From the NCBI GenBank assembly GCA_963678675.1, contig OY783191.1:21898299-21962298 (forward strand): a DNA stretch of 64,000 bases, given 5' to 3'. Position 1 is the first letter of the stretch, and every line of letters begins with the position of its first letter. Position numbers and translations under genes: made by a program. This document shows, in pieces, positions 1-12,977 of the stretch. This stretch comes from Xiphydria camelus (taxonomy: Eukaryota; Arthropoda; Insecta; Hymenoptera; Xiphydriidae). The notes below the pieces were generated by a model, which did no database searches, was not told the origin of the DNA, and was given only the letters and a program-made list of their open reading frames with translations.

Positions 1-941
1 AGACATAATGGCGAAAACTTGGGAAAAGTTGTGTTTTGATGTTATTAATGGAGGGAACATATTAAAAGAAGAATCCCCCTCCGGCGAAGTGTGTAAAAAA
101 ATTATTTATTGTTGAAAAAATCGGTTCTTCGCTAATATTTTGAAAACTACGTGACCTATTGAAAAATAGTTAAGACAAAAGTTGTAGATAATAAAATTAT
201 CTACAAAAAAGCTATTACACTTTTTACCCTATCTTCAACGCCTAACAAGCTAGGACCTCGAGATGAGTTGAAATGTTCAAATATTCATAACAAATCCAAA
301 AATTAAGATTTTTGCAATTTTCTTTTTTGTAACCCGTTTAGAACAATCTCATCATTTTTCCTAGCGAAACCAAATTTTGATTTTCATTGTTGTTTACACA
401 TGATTGATTTTTAAAGTTTTAAATGCTTGAATTTACATAGAAATTTGCAATTAAAAATTTTTTTAATTATACCATCGTTTATTTTGGATTGTTTCTGAAT
501 AAAAAGATAAATAGCAATTCAACGTGTCTCATCTGGTTTGAAAGATATGCTAAATTGAAAAGGAAGGAGATTTATGCGATGATCACCACTGACTACACAA
601 ACTGTGCCAAACATATAGACGTTTGTGTGCGCGCGCTGCTGCAGTTGTCTGCGAGTGTTAGTGAGGCAGAGGGTTGGCCTCGGCGTTTCGGAGTAACTGT
701 TCTGTTGCAGGGGATTCGTAGCATCGTGACCATGAATACCTCGCCAACCTAGTAGCCCAGGCAGTGTGCATTATCTCATTTCTATTAGCTTTTCTTTCCA
801 GCGCCTCCTAGGTAAACGGTTCTATTTTTGGTTGATCAACAAAATTGATTCAATTTCATTGAACAGTACTTGGAGAACCAAATTTTTGAAAATCGCGTCA
901 CGCGCGCGTTCCAAGTGTCTGGAATTGGCGTACATTATATC

Positions 942-1016
942 ACCAATGCTTCGATAGCGCAACGGTCAAGTTGCCGGGCTGGGAGTCTCGATGTCGTGGG
1001 TTCAAATCTCGTTGGT
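942..1016 (+). tRNA. tRNA-like unit, copy 1 (degenerate)
   Basis: A good A-box (TAGCGCAACGG, from 955) and B-box (GGTTCAAATC, from 999) are present at tRNA-like spacing. The flanking heptamers ACCAATG and CGTTGGT can pair like an acceptor stem, and a long T run that would stop RNA polymerase III follows at once. A clean anticodon stem cannot be drawn, so this is more likely a tRNA-derived promoter unit or relic inside the repeat than a working tRNA. It lies in the left arm of the inner palindrome. Confidence 0.4.
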
Positions 1017-1808
1017 TTTTTTTTCTTTTTTCTTTATTAACTCTTTTTTTTTTCTCATTTGATTGCACCACTTCTTGTTATAGAAAGTGGTTTACATTAC
1101 CGAATAAAATAATAGTTTCAATGTTTTTCATAGCTTTACATTATTTTCTTCCTTATTGAGGTGAACCAATATTATTTGTAACAACAGTTGGAAACATCGT
1201 TGCATTTTTTTTACTCTTACATTTCGTCATAGGAATTTTTGGCTGCCGAAGATTTTGTTCATAATTTTGTGTGATAGTTGTCGAAAAAACATTTGAAGCA
1301 CACCGTATTTTGACACCATAAGCATTTATTTTGACGAATGGGATTTTGCCACACACACATTTACACTTTAAAAGCGTTATGGAAAAGCAAATTTCATTGT
1401 TTCATTCAGTGTTTCAAATGTTTTTTCGACAATTATCATCCAAAATCATGAACACAATTTTCGGCAGCCAAAAATTCCCATAACAAAATGTAAGAGCAAA
1501 AAAAAATACAACGATGTTTCCAACTGTTCTCATAAATAATATTCTGCCCTGCTAAGATAAGAAGTCGTATGTGCAAAAACATCGATTTTTGCTTTTTTGG
1601 CTATTTGAACATATCGTAATGTGTTAAAGTGTAGATACGACTTCCTGTCTTAGCACGGCAGTATTGGTTAACCTCAATGAGGGAGAAAAGAATGTAAAAC
1701 TATGAACAAAATTGAAACTATTATTTTATACGATAATGTAAACCACTTTCTATAACAAGAATGGGTTGCAATCAAATGAAAAAAAGAGTTAACAAAGAAG
1801 AAGGAAAA

Positions 1809-1883
1809 ACCAACAAGATTTGAACCAACGCCATCGAGACTCCCAGCCCGGTAACTTGACCGTTGCGCTATCGAAGCATTGGT
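1809..1883 (-). tRNA. tRNA-like unit, copy 2 (degenerate)
   Basis: This is a diverged minus-strand copy of the unit at 942-1016, with the same A-box and a T run after the 3' side. It lies in the middle of the palindrome, where an extra copy of the unit plus about 200 bp of flank interrupts the loop. Several substitutions (for example GGCGTTGG for GTCGTGGG before the T loop) show it is older or less constrained than copies 1 and 3. Confidence 0.35.
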
Positions 1884-2583
1884 GATATAATGTACGCCAA
1901 TTCCAGACACTTGGAACGCGCGCACGACGCGTTTTTCCAAAAAATTTGTTCTCAAAGCACTGTTTCAGAGATGATTTTTTCTCATAGATATGTTCAAATA
2001 GCCAAAAAAGCAAAAATCGATGTTTTTGCACATACGACTTCCTGTCTTAGCAGGGCAGAATATTATTTATGAGAACAGTTGGAAACATCGTTGCATTTTT
2101 TTTTGCTCCTACATTTTGTTATGGGAATTTTTGGCTGCCGAAAATTTTGTTCATGATTTTGGATGATAATTGTCGAAAAAACATTTGAAACACTGAATGA
2201 AACAATGAAATTTGCTTTTCCATAACGCTTTTAAAGTGTAAATGTGCGTGTGGCAAAATCCCATTCGTCAAAATAAATGCTTATGGTGTCAAAATACGGT
2301 GTGCTTCAAATGTTTTTTCGACAACTATCACACAAAATTATGAACAAAATCTTCGGCAGCCAAAAATTCCTATGACGAAATGTAAGAGTAAAAAAAACGC
2401 AACGATGTTTCCAACTGTTGTTACAAATAATATTGGTTCACCTCAATAAGGAAGAAAATAATGTAAAACTATGAAAAACATTGAAACTATTATTTTATTC
2501 GGTAATGTAAACCACTTTCTATAACAAGAAGTGGTGCAATCAAATGAGAAAAAAAAAGAGTTAATAAAGAAAAAAGAAAAAAA

Positions 2584-2658
2584 ACCAACGAGATTTGAAC
2601 CCACGACATCGAGACTCCCAGCCCGGCAACTTGACCGTTGCGCTATCGAAGCATTGGT
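2584..2658 (-). tRNA. tRNA-like unit, copy 3 (degenerate)
   Basis: This is the mirror image of copy 1 in the right arm of the inner palindrome, almost identical to it, with intact A- and B-boxes and a T run on the 3' side. Copies 1 and 3 face each other, so transcription from both would converge. Confidence 0.4.
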
Positions 2659-3439
2659 GATATAATGTACGCCAATTCCAGACACTTGGAACGCGCGCGT
2701 GACGCGATTTTCAAAAATTTGTTTCTCCAAGTACTGTTCAATGAAATTGGATCAATTTTGTTGATCAACCAAAAATAGAACCGTTTACCTAGGAGGCGCT
2801 GGAAAGAAAAGCTAATAGAAATGAGATAATGCACACTGCCTGGGCTACTAGGTTGGCGAAGTATTCATGGTCACGATGCTACGAATCCCCTGCAACGGAA
2901 CAGTTACTCCGAAACGCCGAGACCAACCCTCTGCCTCACTAACACTCGCAGACAACTGCAGCAGCGCGCGCACACAAACGTCTATATGTTTGGCACAGTT
3001 TGTGTAGTCAGTGGTGATCATCGCATAAATCTCCTTCCTTTTCAATTTAGCATATCTTCCAAACCAGATGAGACACGTTGAATTGCTATTTATCTTTTTA
3101 TTCAGAAACAATCCAAAATAAACGATGGTATAATTTAAAAAATTTTGATGTGAAACATCTTATGCCGCGCTTCGGGGGTGAGACCGGCTGCTCGTGAAAC
3201 GTCGCTGGAGTGGCTAAATACGCTAAAGCAAGGCGAACGTTGAACATTGCCTCTATATCTATATCTATTCTATATATAGATATAGAGGCAACGGTCACCC
3301 TGCGTCTCCTCACTGAACTGCGTCCCAACGTTCGCCGAGCCCTAGCTTAACCACTTACTACTACACGCTCACTGTATCGGTGTACGAAGCAGTATTTACC
3401 CTCATTAATGAAAGCATGAGGATTGATTGATCATTGGTT

Positions 3440-3790
3440 AGCACGTTTAAAAATAACATTTAAATACCGTTTGTATAGGAAAATTGTTAGATGTGAAATA
3501 TCAAAATTCTTCTTTGTAGAAAGTATGCGATAGGAAGGATGGACCACGCATCCGTTGAAAGAATACGTGCGCCAGTGCGCATTTGTATTTATGACTGTGA
3601 TACCATTAAACGGTACGAACCGTTGTGTCGAATTCCGTTTATCGCGAGACGGAACAGCGACTGATGGCAGAGTTAAGAGAGAGTAAACTAAATGCGCTTT
3701 TTGAATTAGACACAACGGTTTGTACCGTTTAATAGTATCACAATTATAAATACAAATGCGCACTGGCGAACGTGTTCTTTCGTTTTCAGC
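3440..3790. repeat. Short palindromic element, copy 1
   Basis: The two halves mirror each other around about 3650; the AAACGGTACGAACCGTTGTG region pairs with its reverse complement near 3705-3735. A second, more compact copy lies at 4160-4530. Its ends match the CACATCTAACAATTTTTCTA motif on both sides. It was inserted into the larger palindrome, because the matching left arm lacks it. No coding potential is seen. Confidence 0.65.
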
Positions 3791-4159
3791 TAGATTTACT
3801 CAAGTGGACACAGCATTGAGAACAATCTAGCGAGAGTTAGTCTAGAATCTCGGTTGAGAAAAACAGAGTAGAAATTCTTAGTCGAAGAATATATATTCTT
3901 GATTCGAGAATACTCTCGTTTAAAACTGGCAAGTAAGTTTAGCCTCATATGGTACGTATGTGTGTACAATCTATAATACATCACGATTATAAATAGATAT
4001 TTGATAAGTCAAAGAAACATATGAGGCTAAACTTATTCACCAGGAAAGGAAATTTAATCGCCATTATCTTATTATCTATGAAGTTTAGGCCCACATCGAT
4101 GTAAGATACTTTGTTGTAGATAAAAATACGTGTGTGTATAATAACATATAATATAAAAC

Positions 4160-4530
4160 AGTTTTTATAGAAAAATTGTTAGATGTGAAACATCGAAATT
4201 CTTCTTTATAGAAAGTATGCGATAGGAAGGATGGACCACGCGTCCGTCGAAAGAACACGTGCACCAGAGCGCATTTGTATTTATGACTGTGATACTATTA
4301 AACGGTACGAACCGTTGTGTCTAATTCAAAAAGCGCATTTAGTTTACTCTCTCTTAACTCTACCATCGGTACTGTTTAATAGTATCACAGTCATAAATAC
4401 AAATGCGCACTGGCGCACGTGTTCCTTCCTATCGCATACTTTCTAGAAAGAAGAATTTCGATGTTTCACATCTAACAATTTTTCTATAAAAACTGTTTTA
4501 TATTATATGTTATTATACACACACGTATTT
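4160..4530. repeat. Short palindromic element, copy 2
   Basis: This is a second copy of the 3440-3790 element with longer terminal inverted repeats (about 70 bp: 4160-4230 against 4428-4500). The internal loop is shorter than in copy 1. Between the two copies (3926-4042) lies a small inverted repeat with the motif TTTAGCCTCATATG in both orientations. Confidence 0.65.
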
Positions 4531-4993
4531 ATTTCTTTAATTGCAAATTTCTATGTAAATTCAAGCATTTAAAACTTTAAAAATCAATCATGTGTAAACA
4601 ACAATGAAAATCAAAATTTGGTTTCGCTAGGAAAAATGATGAGATTGTTCTAAACGGGTTACAAAAAAGAAAATTGCAAAAATCTTAATTTTTGGATTTG
4701 TTATGAATATTTGAACATTTCAACTCATCTCGAGGTCCTAGCTTGTTAGGCGTTGAAGATAGGGTAAAAAGTATAATAGCTTTTTTGTAGATAATTTTAT
4801 TATGTACAACTTTTGTCTTAACTATTTTTCAATAGGTCACGTAGTTTTCAAAATATTAGCGAAGATCCGATTTTTTCAACAATAAATAATTTTTTTACAC
4901 ACATCGCCGGGGGGGGGGGATTCTTCTTTTAATATGTTCCCTCCATTAATAACATCAAAACACACCTTTTCCCAAGTTTTCGCCATTATGTCT

Positions 4994-5577
4994 CATTTTT
5001 CGATTTAAACGGAAATTTGACTGGACTATTCCGGACCCTCGAACCTCGATGTATTCCGAAAGGGATTATCCTTGAGTAATTAGCTTATTTCCTCTAACGG
5101 AACTTACTTAGTGCGTCACGGGGAATTCCAGGTACAGAACGCATCTGCACTTCAAATTTGCAAAACTAAATTAAATTTTTCTCAAAAATATCAAGTATGA
5201 GAATAAAAAATGTAAATTTCTATCGCAATTGTATTGCAGAATCGAATAAATCGACTCTCAATTGCAAAAACCGAAAAAATTGAATTTCGTCGATTATAGC
5301 GCCATCTGCCATGAATCAAAAAAAATGTTTCAAATAAAAGTTATGTAGTTTTTAATGTAGAATGCGAATATGTAATCAAAAGTGGGGGTTCCTATTTAAG
5401 ATTTTGAAGCTTCCCCCTGCCCCACCCACAATGGTTGGGGTGTGGGATCAATCTTGGTATCATTTGATAGTTTTTAACAAAATATCGGATACGTATTTTT
5501 TCGTTTCCCGTTCTGAAGCGTACTTTTCGAGATATTCAACCGTTTCCATACTTTACGGACACCCTGTATACATATGA
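4994..5577. other. Non-coding; remnant ending in a CAGGGTGTCC-type terminus
   Basis: The stretch 4975-5028 is also found at 35510-35563 (shared CGATTTAAACGGAAATTT core). The right edge, near 5570, reads GGACACCCTGTATA, the terminal motif seen on several elements in this window, but I find no matching left terminus, so this is a solo or truncated end. No credible gene is seen. Confidence 0.4.
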
Positions 5578-5924
5578 CTGTCTCAGTCGAGTAGGTTAAG
5601 AAATACTTTAGTAAAAATAATCAATAGAAAGCGATAGAAACTAGGTCTATTGTTTTCAATATGGAATTTGGTTCGTAATTTTACAAAGCACTATCTGGCT
5701 TTCACGATAGAGTTTCTATCGGGTTCTATCGTTCTTAATGGAAAATATTGCAAATAACTCTATAGGATTGTATCGGTTTCTATAAAAAATATTGCTATCG
5801 TATACTATTATTTTAAGTCCTTTTAAAGGGACAGATTAGCTATCGCTCATTATCATGTTGAATCGTTTTAAAGAGACGGTTAGTTATCATTTGGTATCAT
5901 TTCTCTCTGCTAGAAAAAAACAAA

Positions 5925-6330
5925 CCGTGCGGTCGCCACGCGCGGAAGAAGTGAAACTTTGATACTGCTGGGTAGAAAAGAAAACTAAACAAGTAATCAA
6001 CAATAGTAATACCATAACATTTCAAGATAATGCAGTTCAGATATGGTTTTAAAAACAAAACGTGTGGTCGTCACGCGCGGAAGAAGTGAAACTTCGATAC
6101 TGCTAGGTAGAAAATAAACTAAACAAGTAATCAACAATAGTAATACCATGACATTTCAAAATAATGCAGTTCAGATATGGTTTTAAAAACAATAGTAATA
6201 CCATGGCATAATAAAAATGTCATGGTATTACTATTGTTAATTACTTGTTTAGTTTTCTTTTCTACCCAGCAGTATCGAAGTTTCACTTCTTCCGCGCGTG
6301 GCGACCACACGTTTTTTTTTCTTATTTTCA
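5925..6330. repeat. MITE-like element with direct and inverted copies
   Basis: A unit running from GTCGCCACGCGCGGAAGAAG through GATACTGCTGGGTAGAAAAG and CAACAATAGTAATACCAT occurs twice in direct orientation (about 5925-6050 and 6057-6186) and once inverted (about 6217-6325). Related ends occur at 24255-24310 and as an inverted pair at 26985-27285. The structure suggests a fold-back MITE with a duplicated left end. No coding sequence is seen. The region 5580-5920 just before it is rich in TATCG-type motifs but holds nothing I can name. Confidence 0.6.
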
Positions 6331-6656
6331 TCCAAGAAACCCACCCTTGAAGTTTGTCACAATATTAAAGAATCACCCGGTATATTTAATTACTTGGCCA
6401 ACAAAATATTTTTCCCTCACTCATGCCCATTTCGAGGCCTTTTCCAGCTTATTTTTAGACCGTAAGATGGCGTTTTTCCCGCGTGACACCGAGCGGGAGT
6501 CCGCAGGCTGTCAAAAGTACTTTACTCAGACTGGCGCGATTGCTTAGTCCGAAGTGGGTCCTTTTTTCAAACTGATGAACGCAACGTGAAATGAGCCGTG
6601 TATATGTTTTGTTTTGAGAAATGGGCAGTCGTAAGAAAAAATAGTATATATCATTC

Positions 6657-6778
6657 GGCAGAAATCCTCGGATTTTTAAGACTGTATTTAGATCGTAGCA
6701 CGAGGCATGATGGAGGGCGAGGCTCGCCGAAGGCTACGACCTAATTAAACACAGTCTGAAAAAACCTCGAATTTCCGC
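6657..6778. repeat. Short palindromic MITE
   Basis: About 120 bp with imperfect 29 bp terminal inverted repeats (left end starts GGCAGAAATCC, right end finishes GAATTTCCGCC) and a further inner inverted repeat around the GATCGTAGC and GCTACGACC motifs. It is non-coding. Confidence 0.5.
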
Positions 6779-6995
6779 CTTATGACATAAGATACTATTT
6801 CCGCCGTAATCAAGTGTACATTTGAGGCGGTAAAAGGCAAAGTGGTGTAACTCATTTCGAGAAACAGAAGAATTTAATAGAAATGTTGCCGTTCGTAGCT
6901 GTTTGTAGTTTGCCATTTGTATTTGTGCTGACATCCTATGGACCTTTGAACGAAGTTATAACTTAGACCACTATTCTAGCTAACACATTTGATTA

Positions 6996-7257
6996 CAGTA
7001 AAACCTCGTTTATTGCAAGCCCCTCGAATCGTATGCCTCTCGTTTATCGCAACTCGAGAGGGGCCCCCACTCCGCTTCTCGACTCAAGGCGATTTCGCAC
7101 TGGTCGCTCGTGATTGGCCACCGTGCGCGGTGAAAGTCGGAAGAGTTGCAACTACCATACGCGGTGGGAAACGAAGGGGTTGCAATAAACGAGACTTCTG
7201 CCTTTCAATAAGTGAGTCTTGCAATAAGTGAGAGTTGCGATAAACGAGGTTTTACTG
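6996..7257. mobile_element. pogo/Tigger-type MITE (262 bp)
   Basis: The ends are CAGTAAAACCTCGTTTATTG and its near-perfect complement, flanked on both sides by TA (6994-6995 and 7258-7259). A TA target duplication with TIRs beginning CAG and a CCTCG motif is typical of non-autonomous pogo/Tigger elements. The interior repeats the terminal words (GCAATAAACGAG, TTGCAATAAGTGAG) and has no gene. The right TA is also the left target duplication of the next element. Confidence 0.75.
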
Positions 7258-7364
7258 TACTTTTGCACTGAACGGGAGACGAATGTAAGTGCGACTGTAT
7301 CTCGAGCGATTGTCGGAGGTTTCCTCGCACAGGGCCGTACTACGCCGCGCACACGCACGCACGT

Positions 7365-7600
<236 letters not shown>

Positions 7601-8254
7601 GATTTCAATGGAGAAATAAAAACCGAATATCTATTTCTAAACGTCAGAATGACTTCATTCATAAGGAAAAGTTATCAGTTTTTTTATAATCTAAAATCTG
7701 ACAATATTTTTTAAAAATTGCTCGAATAGTGCTCTAGCGGTCCAACTACCTAAAAGGAAGCATTTTTTTCCAAATTTTTCTAATAGTAACAAATATACAG
7801 AATCACTTAAAATCTCAAAACGGCGGCGCCGCGCTCATATAGCGAGTAACGGAGGGTTAACTCACTTTGAAATTATATGCAATCTCTTTGCTTTAGAGAT
7901 TAATTGTTTTTCTTTTTTGCAGGCAGTTTTTAATCATCCCATTGTTGTTGTGATCAAAAATTAAATTGAAATAAAAGAAATATGAGAAAAAATATTTAAT
8001 TTTGAGATGAAGAATAGAAAATTTTTTGAGTTGGATCAGTTACAAAAAAAAGCAATTACAATTTATTCTTTTCTTTTGTATAAAACTCAAAATAATACAA
8101 TTAAAGGTTATTAATTTGTTTATCAAAATGAATTTGTTTATTAAATGATTACAGTTTAATGCTCTATGCGTACAAAGTTTAAAGTAATATTAATATATTT
8201 GCAGTTAAAAGAGAATTGAATATGAAATTAGAAATAATGTGTACTTACGAATGT

Positions 8255-9498
8255 TTACTTTATACGGAGCTGTTTACTACAACTTGGTTCATCCAAACTT
8301 TCGGAATCATCTTGAATTGTCCTCCTGGGATCATCAAGGTCTTCAATTGTTTCATCGTCGTACTCGGCTTCCGATCCGTGTTCCATTTGTGTAATTAAAG
8401 CTGTTTCGAAAGTGTCAAGAAGCTCAGTAGCCTCTAACTCATCAGGCCTCTCGAGGGAATCAATAGAAAGGTCCACCTTTATACAATTGAGACATGATTG
8501 TCCACGGCACCCTGAGCACATGCTTGCACACTTCAAGCCTGCCTTTCTGCAACTACAGCGTTTCGAACAACTACCTTGACATGAACAAAAGATGATTGTC
8601 AAGATATTGTCTGGAGCTGGTGGTTGTCTGGTCATCACCGGGAAGAATACTCCATTCTTCAGTTCTCAACTCCAGTTACTTGGATCGATTTCATCATTGT
8701 CCAGCCATTGTTGCATCTGGAAGTACACACGCCAGACATGTTCTTCTATTGCACCGGGTGTTGGAGGAAGCTGTGCCAGTCTTACTGGCGTTGTCATACG
8801 TATAGCGGAACTTTTGAAACATTCACATATCGGAACTCGTTGATGGAAGTTTGCTGTTTACTAGCACCATATAAAGCTAGTGTCAAACGTTCACCTGCAG
8901 TCTTGATGTCGCCCCTGGATGATCGTGGGTTACTGAAGATGTCTACATCGGTCTTCAGTCGACTGCTTTTCTCCAAAACTTTGAAGATCGACTTCTTCCC
9001 TTTTTGGTAAATTGCACTGGTCGTGTCACACCCAGTGAAGGCGTGACTGAACAGTACAATTTTTCGCAAGTAATGATGCTTCATTGTTGAATACACTTTG
9101 GTTGCTTGGTTGCTTTCGCCGTGCCCTCCTTAACGAAATAGATGTCTCGATCTCCTGCAGTCAAGGTCGTGAGCAGTACCAAAAGGTCTACATCTTGACC
9201 AATAACCGCTACTTTGTCGTTGGTGTCCAATTGCTGAATGGCAGTTACAGCAATCAATCGATCAGCATCTTGAACTTGTTGCTTGTTGAACTGAGATCCC
9301 AGCAGAGATTAACTCAGTACTGAGGAATTCAATCAACATGACCTTATTTTTATCATTTGATAAAAACTTCGATTGATTAACTTTGACAAGCATATCTCTT
9401 TCGAACCTGATTTCCACACTTCTATTGTTTCTTGATCGTCTGAATATCTCATACGATTTAATTCCAAGATGTTCTCCCTTGTAGCCATCGAAAATCAT
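8255..9498 (-). pseudogene. PIN/FEN1-like nuclease with C-terminal CXC domain (broken)
   Basis: Reading leftward on the minus strand, the pieces give an N-terminal FDGYKG stretch, then DADRLI followed by a VIGQDVDLLVLL acidic core (about 9140-9260), then HAFTGCDTTSA with a basic GKKS (about 8970-9060), a LALYG...INEFRY block, an LPPTP...VWRVYFQMQQW block, and finally a cysteine cluster of CXC (tesmin/TSO1) type with 12 Cys in about 35 residues (8500-8600). The order DADRLI, acidic DVDLL, then GCD is what FEN1/XPG-like PIN nucleases show. I recognise it as a family found repeatedly in insect and cnidarian repeats, but have no established name for it. It is broken by frameshifts near 9260 and 9095, a further frame change near 8800, and an in-frame TGA near 8665. 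The 5' end is missing at the right TIR border. Confidence 0.7.
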
Positions 9499-9885
9499 TA
9501 TAGCGTTAACTCCATAATGCGTTCACTCGCTATATGAGCGCGGCGCCGCCGTTCTTAGATTTTAAGTGATTCTGTATATTTGTTACTATTAGAAAAATTT
9601 GGAAAAAAATGCTTCCTTTTAGGTAGTTGGACAACTTGAGCACTATTCGAGCAATTTTTAAAAAATATTGTCAGATTTTAGATTATAAAAAAACTGATAA
9701 CTTCCTTACGAATGAAGTCATTCTGACGTTTAGAAATAGAGATATTCAGTTTTTTTATTTCTCCATTGAAATCAATATGACAGGGACGTGCGTGCGTGCG
9801 TGCGCGGGCCCTGTGCGAGTAGACCTCCGACAGACGCTCGAGATACAGTCGCACTTACATTCGTCTCCCGTTCAGTGCAAAAGTA

Positions 9886-11565
9886 TGTGCAAGTAGCCGG
9901 TAAGTAGCGTGCTCCGTTTACCACGGCAGCTCAGCGCTCGGTGAGTAACGGAGGGTTTACCATTTGAATACTGAGATTGGGCGTGCAGCGCCACCCGGTG
10001 TTGAGGCGTGGCGTGGCTAGTCAGCTATTCTGCTCGTGAGTTGTTGTTCAAAAAACTTAAAAAATTTATATAAAATAAAGGACACGTCCTAGAGAGTTAC
10101 TTCCCGCATCAATTTTGTAGAGAATTTCGCGCTCTATAAGAAGGTAATTTTTTGAATATATTATATATTCGAATATATATATTTGAATATATATAAATTG
10201 AACGGTGCTACGCCTAAGTCGGTAAGAGCGAAATTTAGCAACGTTTTTGTTAAATAAACAACTCCGCGGTCACCTACGTTATGTTACCACATCGGAATAT
10301 TGTTCGCGAAGTTTTTTCCTTTCGATTGATTCATAATTCATCTACAGGGGATTAATCTAGTGAAGAAAATCTAAAATGACTGTGGACTAACGCCGGGCCA
10401 GGACCGTTCCAGCCCGCGAGGTACATACGCGTACCTCCAATTCAATTGTCAATAAAATGTCAAAAAGACATGATAAGTTAAAACCAAATGGCAGAAAGTG
10501 TATCTCTTAAAATTAATTTTACAATATTCGTAAAAAAATGCCGGTCCGGGGGTCCCGAAAACAGTTTATACACCGGGGCTCAACGTGTTAACTTAAGTGT
10601 TGCTTACAGCAGTTTAAGCAGAGCTTAAACTTTTGTGCAACAGACTTGTCTTCTTAAGCTTCACTTAGTCTGAAAGAGTTGGTTGATGTAACCGGTCCTA
10701 AGGTAAGTGAGCAAGACAGATAGATTGCTAGAGCCGCATGCGACAACTACCTATATCCACTGCAAACTGTCTTTTACACGACGAGAGCGTTCGACACTCA
10801 GTGGCGGCTCCGCTGGTGGCAGGTCGGGTAGGTATGTGTTTCGGCGCAAGAGCGTGACCTGCTCGTTCAGCAAACACAATTATGTACCTATCTATTTCGC
10901 AAATGTTACATAAATACGTTACATTGGAAGTAACAGTGATGTCACGTGTAACGTGACTGAAGGGTCGATGTTCTCAAATTTGTCGTCAACCGAGAAAGTC
11001 ATAGTTACGAAAATGTTTCGAAGAAATAACTCAATTTTGTAACATTTATCTCATGAAAACGTAATATTTACAGAATTGAAGATTGTAACTGTGATACGTA
11101 TGTCGCACGGGAAACCGAGCAGGAGCAAAAAGACCTGAATTTCCCTGAAAGCCCTGTGCTCGAGTTATTTATAATTAGAGTTGGCTTTAGAAGAGTGCGC
11201 TGCGTAAGAACGAAAAGTGTCAAACGTCTGATTTCCCGATAGCCGTTAATTCGGGAGATCGAAGCGTTTTGTATAACCTCGAAATTGTGAATTTTTGAAT
11301 AATAGTGAATAATTTTTAGAAGTGATATGAAATAATCATTCGGGTTTCTTCGGTGAAATTCCCCAAGTGTTTAGAAACCGTTATTGCAAACCGGTATCCG
11401 ATTTGCTAATAATTGTTGTTCCTCCTTCCATTGATATTAAGTTTTATTGCACAACGAGTAGGTTAGAAGATTTGTATGAAGTCTTTGACGGTTTTCTTAC
11501 ATGTCCTCTTGCACAGGTGCAACCGAAGAGGATCTAACTCGTGTCCTATCCTGAAAAAAATTACT
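9886..11565. other. No recognised gene
   Basis: I see no gene or repeat that I can name. There is an AT-rich patch of TATATTCGAATATATA type at 10150-10200, which is self-complementary. A GC-richer piece at 10380-10450 and an open frame at 10707-10913 show no recognisable domain. Confidence 0.3.
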
Positions 11566-12076
11566 TGGTGGACATTAGACAATGTTAGGTTTGTCACCGA
11601 GTACCTATCACCCACGGTACCTACATTAATATTGTAATACGCGCTTCCCGTTTCAACTATTCCAGCGTTAAATGACTTGTACTTCTTTCAAGCTATTTAT
11701 TGGTACTTTCTACGAATTATTCAAGCAGAGTCATAATTATTCCAAAAGAGGTAAAGTTGATATAAAACATCAACAACGGATACTGTAAACTCACTTGCTA
11801 ATGGTCCCTACATTGCAACTAGTCATTAGTTGCAGCAATAGTTCGACGCACTAAATTGCCTTTCAGTTTTAATAGGCGAACTTGTTTATGATCAGTCGCA
11901 ATCATCGCTTGCTGCCCCTATAGATGAATAATTCGTAGAAGGTAAATAGCTTGAAACAAGTACAAGTCATTTAACGCTAGAACAGTTGAAACGGGAAGCG
12001 CGTATTACAATATTAATGTAGGTACCGTGGGTGATAGGTACTCGGTGACAAACCTAACATTGTCTAATGTCCATCT
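11566..12076. repeat. Palindromic repeat with about 150 bp arms
   Basis: The left arm (about 11566-11715) and right arm (about 11930-12076) are reverse complements, sharing for example GACATTAGACAATGTTAGG and CGCGCTTCCCGTTTCAACT. The loop of about 210 bp is unique and non-coding. Confidence 0.75.
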
Positions 12077-12770
12077 ACACCTTCTTTTCTCCCCAAACTC
12101 AGTTCCTGGTATAAATTTTCAGCGTCCGCGACATCAAAATAATATTATTTTTATCGTAGGTCTCATCACCTCCATGTTATCTGTGCCCAAAAATCCAAGC
12201 TGAATTCAATATGGCGAGCTGTTGGATCGCAGCCTTAAGGTTGTGAAATTAATCTATATCCTGTTACATAATATTTTCAAATCCGTGCTGTGTTTGCTGG
12301 GCGCTGTTGATCGACGAGGTGTCGGGTTGATATAGACTGATTGTGAATCAGCCACATTTTTATCTCGTTGAAAGTATCTTCATGGTATGAATCCTATCGT
12401 TTTTTAATACGCCTCAATTTTGTTGTAGTAATCCCCATCTTGAAGTTTTTTGTATTATTCTGTGCGTAATCAAATTTGAATCACAAATTCAATGAATGAT
12501 AAGATAAAAAAAGAGATATAAGTATATCTATAATCCTTTTTTGTCCTATAATTCTTTACATTTATGTGATGCAAATTTGAACGTTTCCCATAAATTAAAT
12601 TTATAATAATTTATAACTTTTATTTCTATAGGTATAGTGAAAAAATCCTATCCAACAAATTTTCATGCAATATATTAATTAGAATGCAACAATTTAATTT
12701 CTAATTGAAACAGATAATGTGATGATTGCTCTATGGGTATTTTGCAACTGAAACAAATAAATAAAATATG
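12077..12770. other. No recognised feature
   Basis: AT-rich sequence without a convincing frame, repeat or RNA gene. Confidence 0.3.
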
Positions 12771-12773
12771 TAC

Positions 12774-12977
12774 CGTGTGATTTCGAGGATCGTGATCATA
12801 AGTGTATGTGAGTGCGAGTGAGAACATGTAGTAGGTACATAAGAATCTCTCCGTTGCACATTTTCCTAGACTTGTCCTGTTCGAGTGTGCGACAGACAAA
12901 CTCTTATGCGTTCACCCGAGTGTTCTCACTCGCACTCGCATATTTCCTATGATCACCATCCTCGAAATCACATGGTA
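12774..12977. mobile_element. Short MITE, TA-flanked
   Basis: TIRs of about 28 bp (CCGTGTGATTTCGAGGATCG at the left, complement at the right with a few mismatches), extended by a second inverted block around GAGTGCGAGTGAGAACA. TA lies outside each end. About 200 bp, non-coding, so probably a Tc1/mariner-type MITE. Confidence 0.6.

Larger units (their letters stand above)
1..4993. repeat. Nested palindromic (fold-back) repeat, about 5 kb
   Basis: The first bases of the window reappear as their reverse complement at 4966-4993, and the match continues inward as an outer arm pair (1-460 against 4535-4993). Inside this lies a second palindrome (about 462-1560 against 2040-3145), and within each of its arms a third (about 1170-1290 against 1430-1540 in the left arm). 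Between the right inner arm and the right outer arm sit two further palindromic units (3440-3790 and 4160-4530). No coding sequence is convincing; open frames here differ between arms and are shadows of the repeat. The left end may extend beyond the window. Terminal duplications cannot be judged, so the class of the element is not assigned. Confidence 0.8.

Noticed and set aside
489..3328. Several 60-95 codon frames that occur twice in mirrored form
   Set aside because: They lie in the arms of the nested palindrome, overlap tRNA-like units and T runs, and have no recognised domains. They are shadows of the repeat.
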